A stretch of DNA of 64,000 nucleotides from Rhizobium mongolense subsp. loessense. GTDB taxonomy: Bacteria > Pseudomonadota > Alphaproteobacteria > Rhizobiales > Rhizobiaceae. The notes beneath the pieces were generated by a model. It was given only the letters and a program-made list of their open reading frames with translations. It was not told where the DNA came from and made no database searches. A program made the translations under genes and the position numbers. Location: contig NZ_FMTM01000004.1 in assembly GCF_900099775.1 (NCBI RefSeq), positions 372,001-436,000 of the forward strand, in the 5' to 3' direction. Below, in pieces: positions 63,548 to 64,000 of the stretch (position 1 is the stretch's first letter; every line of letters begins with the position of its first letter).

Positions 63548-63670
63548 GGGAGATGCCAACGAAAGGAGCGTGACGACAGTCGGACGGCGGGCGTTCTGGT
63601 CATGCGCCGCCCGGCCACCGGGATGTGACAATGCAAAGTGTCACTCCCGCCACCGCGCTGAAAAGCGGGC

Positions 63671-63856
63671 CTACGGTGTCGTCGAGCTCGCGGTCGAACG
63701 GGACGGCCGGCTGCGTCCGGCAGACGCAGGCAAAACGAACTTGATCTTCACATCTGCGGAATTCCCGGCGATGGAGATGGCGTCCACGATCAGACGATAA
63801 GCATTGCACATCAGCTCCGTCGACCAGTTCGCCTTGGGTTGCGTTGGTCCCGTCAT
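63671..63856 (-). CDS. possible small hypothetical protein
   Basis: 61 residues, MTGPTQPKANWSTELMCNAY and on. No ribosome-binding site is seen, and the 3' half falls within a diverged repeat (63658-63720). Low confidence. Confidence 0.3.
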   Translation of the reverse strand: MTGPTQPKANWSTELMCNAYRLIVDAISIAGNSADVKIKFVLPASAGRSRPSRSTASSTTP

Positions 63857-63899
63857 GTTCACATGATTCAGTGCGCGCCGAGCTTGAAATGAAAGACAA

Positions 63900-64000
63900 T
63901 CAGTCCTGCCAACGCTCCGAAAAGCGCGCCTGCGGCGCGTAGTCAAAATTGCGATCGAACGGAAAGACCGGCCGCGTTCGGCGATTGCTGGCGAGACCTT
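63900..64000 (-). CDS. C-terminus of a gene extending beyond the window
   Basis: The last 32 codons on the minus strand read RTRPVFPFDRNFDYAPQARF and end SERWQD with a stop at 63900. Too short to identify; the composition is protein-like. Confidence 0.3.
   Translation of the reverse strand, partial: GLASNRRTRPVFPFDRNFDYAPQARFSERWQD

Noticed and set aside
1..64000. CRISPR array, tRNA or rRNA genes, prophage or restriction-modification genes
   Set aside because: No regularly spaced repeats, cloverleaf or rRNA-like stretches, phage structural genes or methylase motifs were found on either strand.

Overview
The window looks like accessory DNA from a member of the Rhizobiaceae (Rhizobium/Ensifer/Agrobacterium group). 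The evidence is a GC-rich sequence, many rhizobial-type orphan small proteins, ABC uptake operons each with its own regulator, a y4hA-type cation exchanger, and a complete lack of ribosomal, tRNA or other housekeeping genes. A large plasmid or chromid is more likely than core chromosome, but the sequence alone cannot prove this. Species is not determinable from what is visible.

Layout. 1-8.4 kb: an FAD oxidoreductase running off the left edge, then a low-density stretch with small hypothetical or one-helix membrane proteins. Three of the plus-strand small genes (starts 4639, 5724, 7199) share a structured 5' leader with covarying hairpins, which is the most novel-looking signal here. 8.5-12.6 kb: an SLC13-type permease, an AI-2E-family membrane protein and a VapBC-like pair whose antitoxin is frameshifted. 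13-22.9 kb: a block with a cell-envelope theme, bounded by decayed ISL3 and IS3 transposases. It holds two exported caspase-fold proteases, a Tat-exported protein with a peptidoglycan-binding tail coupled to the first protease, and (outside the right IS remnant) a GH25 lysozyme lipoprotein. 23-29.4 kb: an amino-acid-type ABC uptake operon with an M20 amidohydrolase and a solute-binding-like protein, divergent from a MocR regulator across a perfect 12-bp inverted repeat.

29.6-35.5 kb: membrane and transport genes (Ca2+/H+ exchanger, alpha/beta-hydrolase interrupted by an in-frame TGA, MarC protein, HlyD adaptor plus DUF2955 pump). 35.9-42.5 kb: redox-stress genes (cupin, AhpD-like, LysR, msrB-msrA, hydrolase-OsmC fusion) and two uncharacterised proteins. 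42.7-47.5 kb: aldo/keto reductase with divergent LysR, PadR with divergent FMN reductase, and small DUF proteins. 47.6-53.3 kb: a LysR regulator divergent from an RraA-like / 2-hydroxyacid dehydrogenase / SDR / MFS / RidA operon, probably for catabolism of an organic acid. 53.8-55.2 kb: a secreted metallo-beta-lactamase-fold hydrolase and a convergent unknown gene. 55.4-62 kb: a LacI-controlled carbohydrate ABC operon ending in a GH63-like glycosidase, with two perfect 14-bp operators in front. 62-64 kb: a dead ParE toxin, a SET-like sugar efflux transporter and edge fragments.

Replicon history: decayed transposases, a frameshifted antitoxin, a broken toxin and a nonsense-interrupted hydrolase all point to a region undergoing gene decay between intact, self-regulated metabolic operons.
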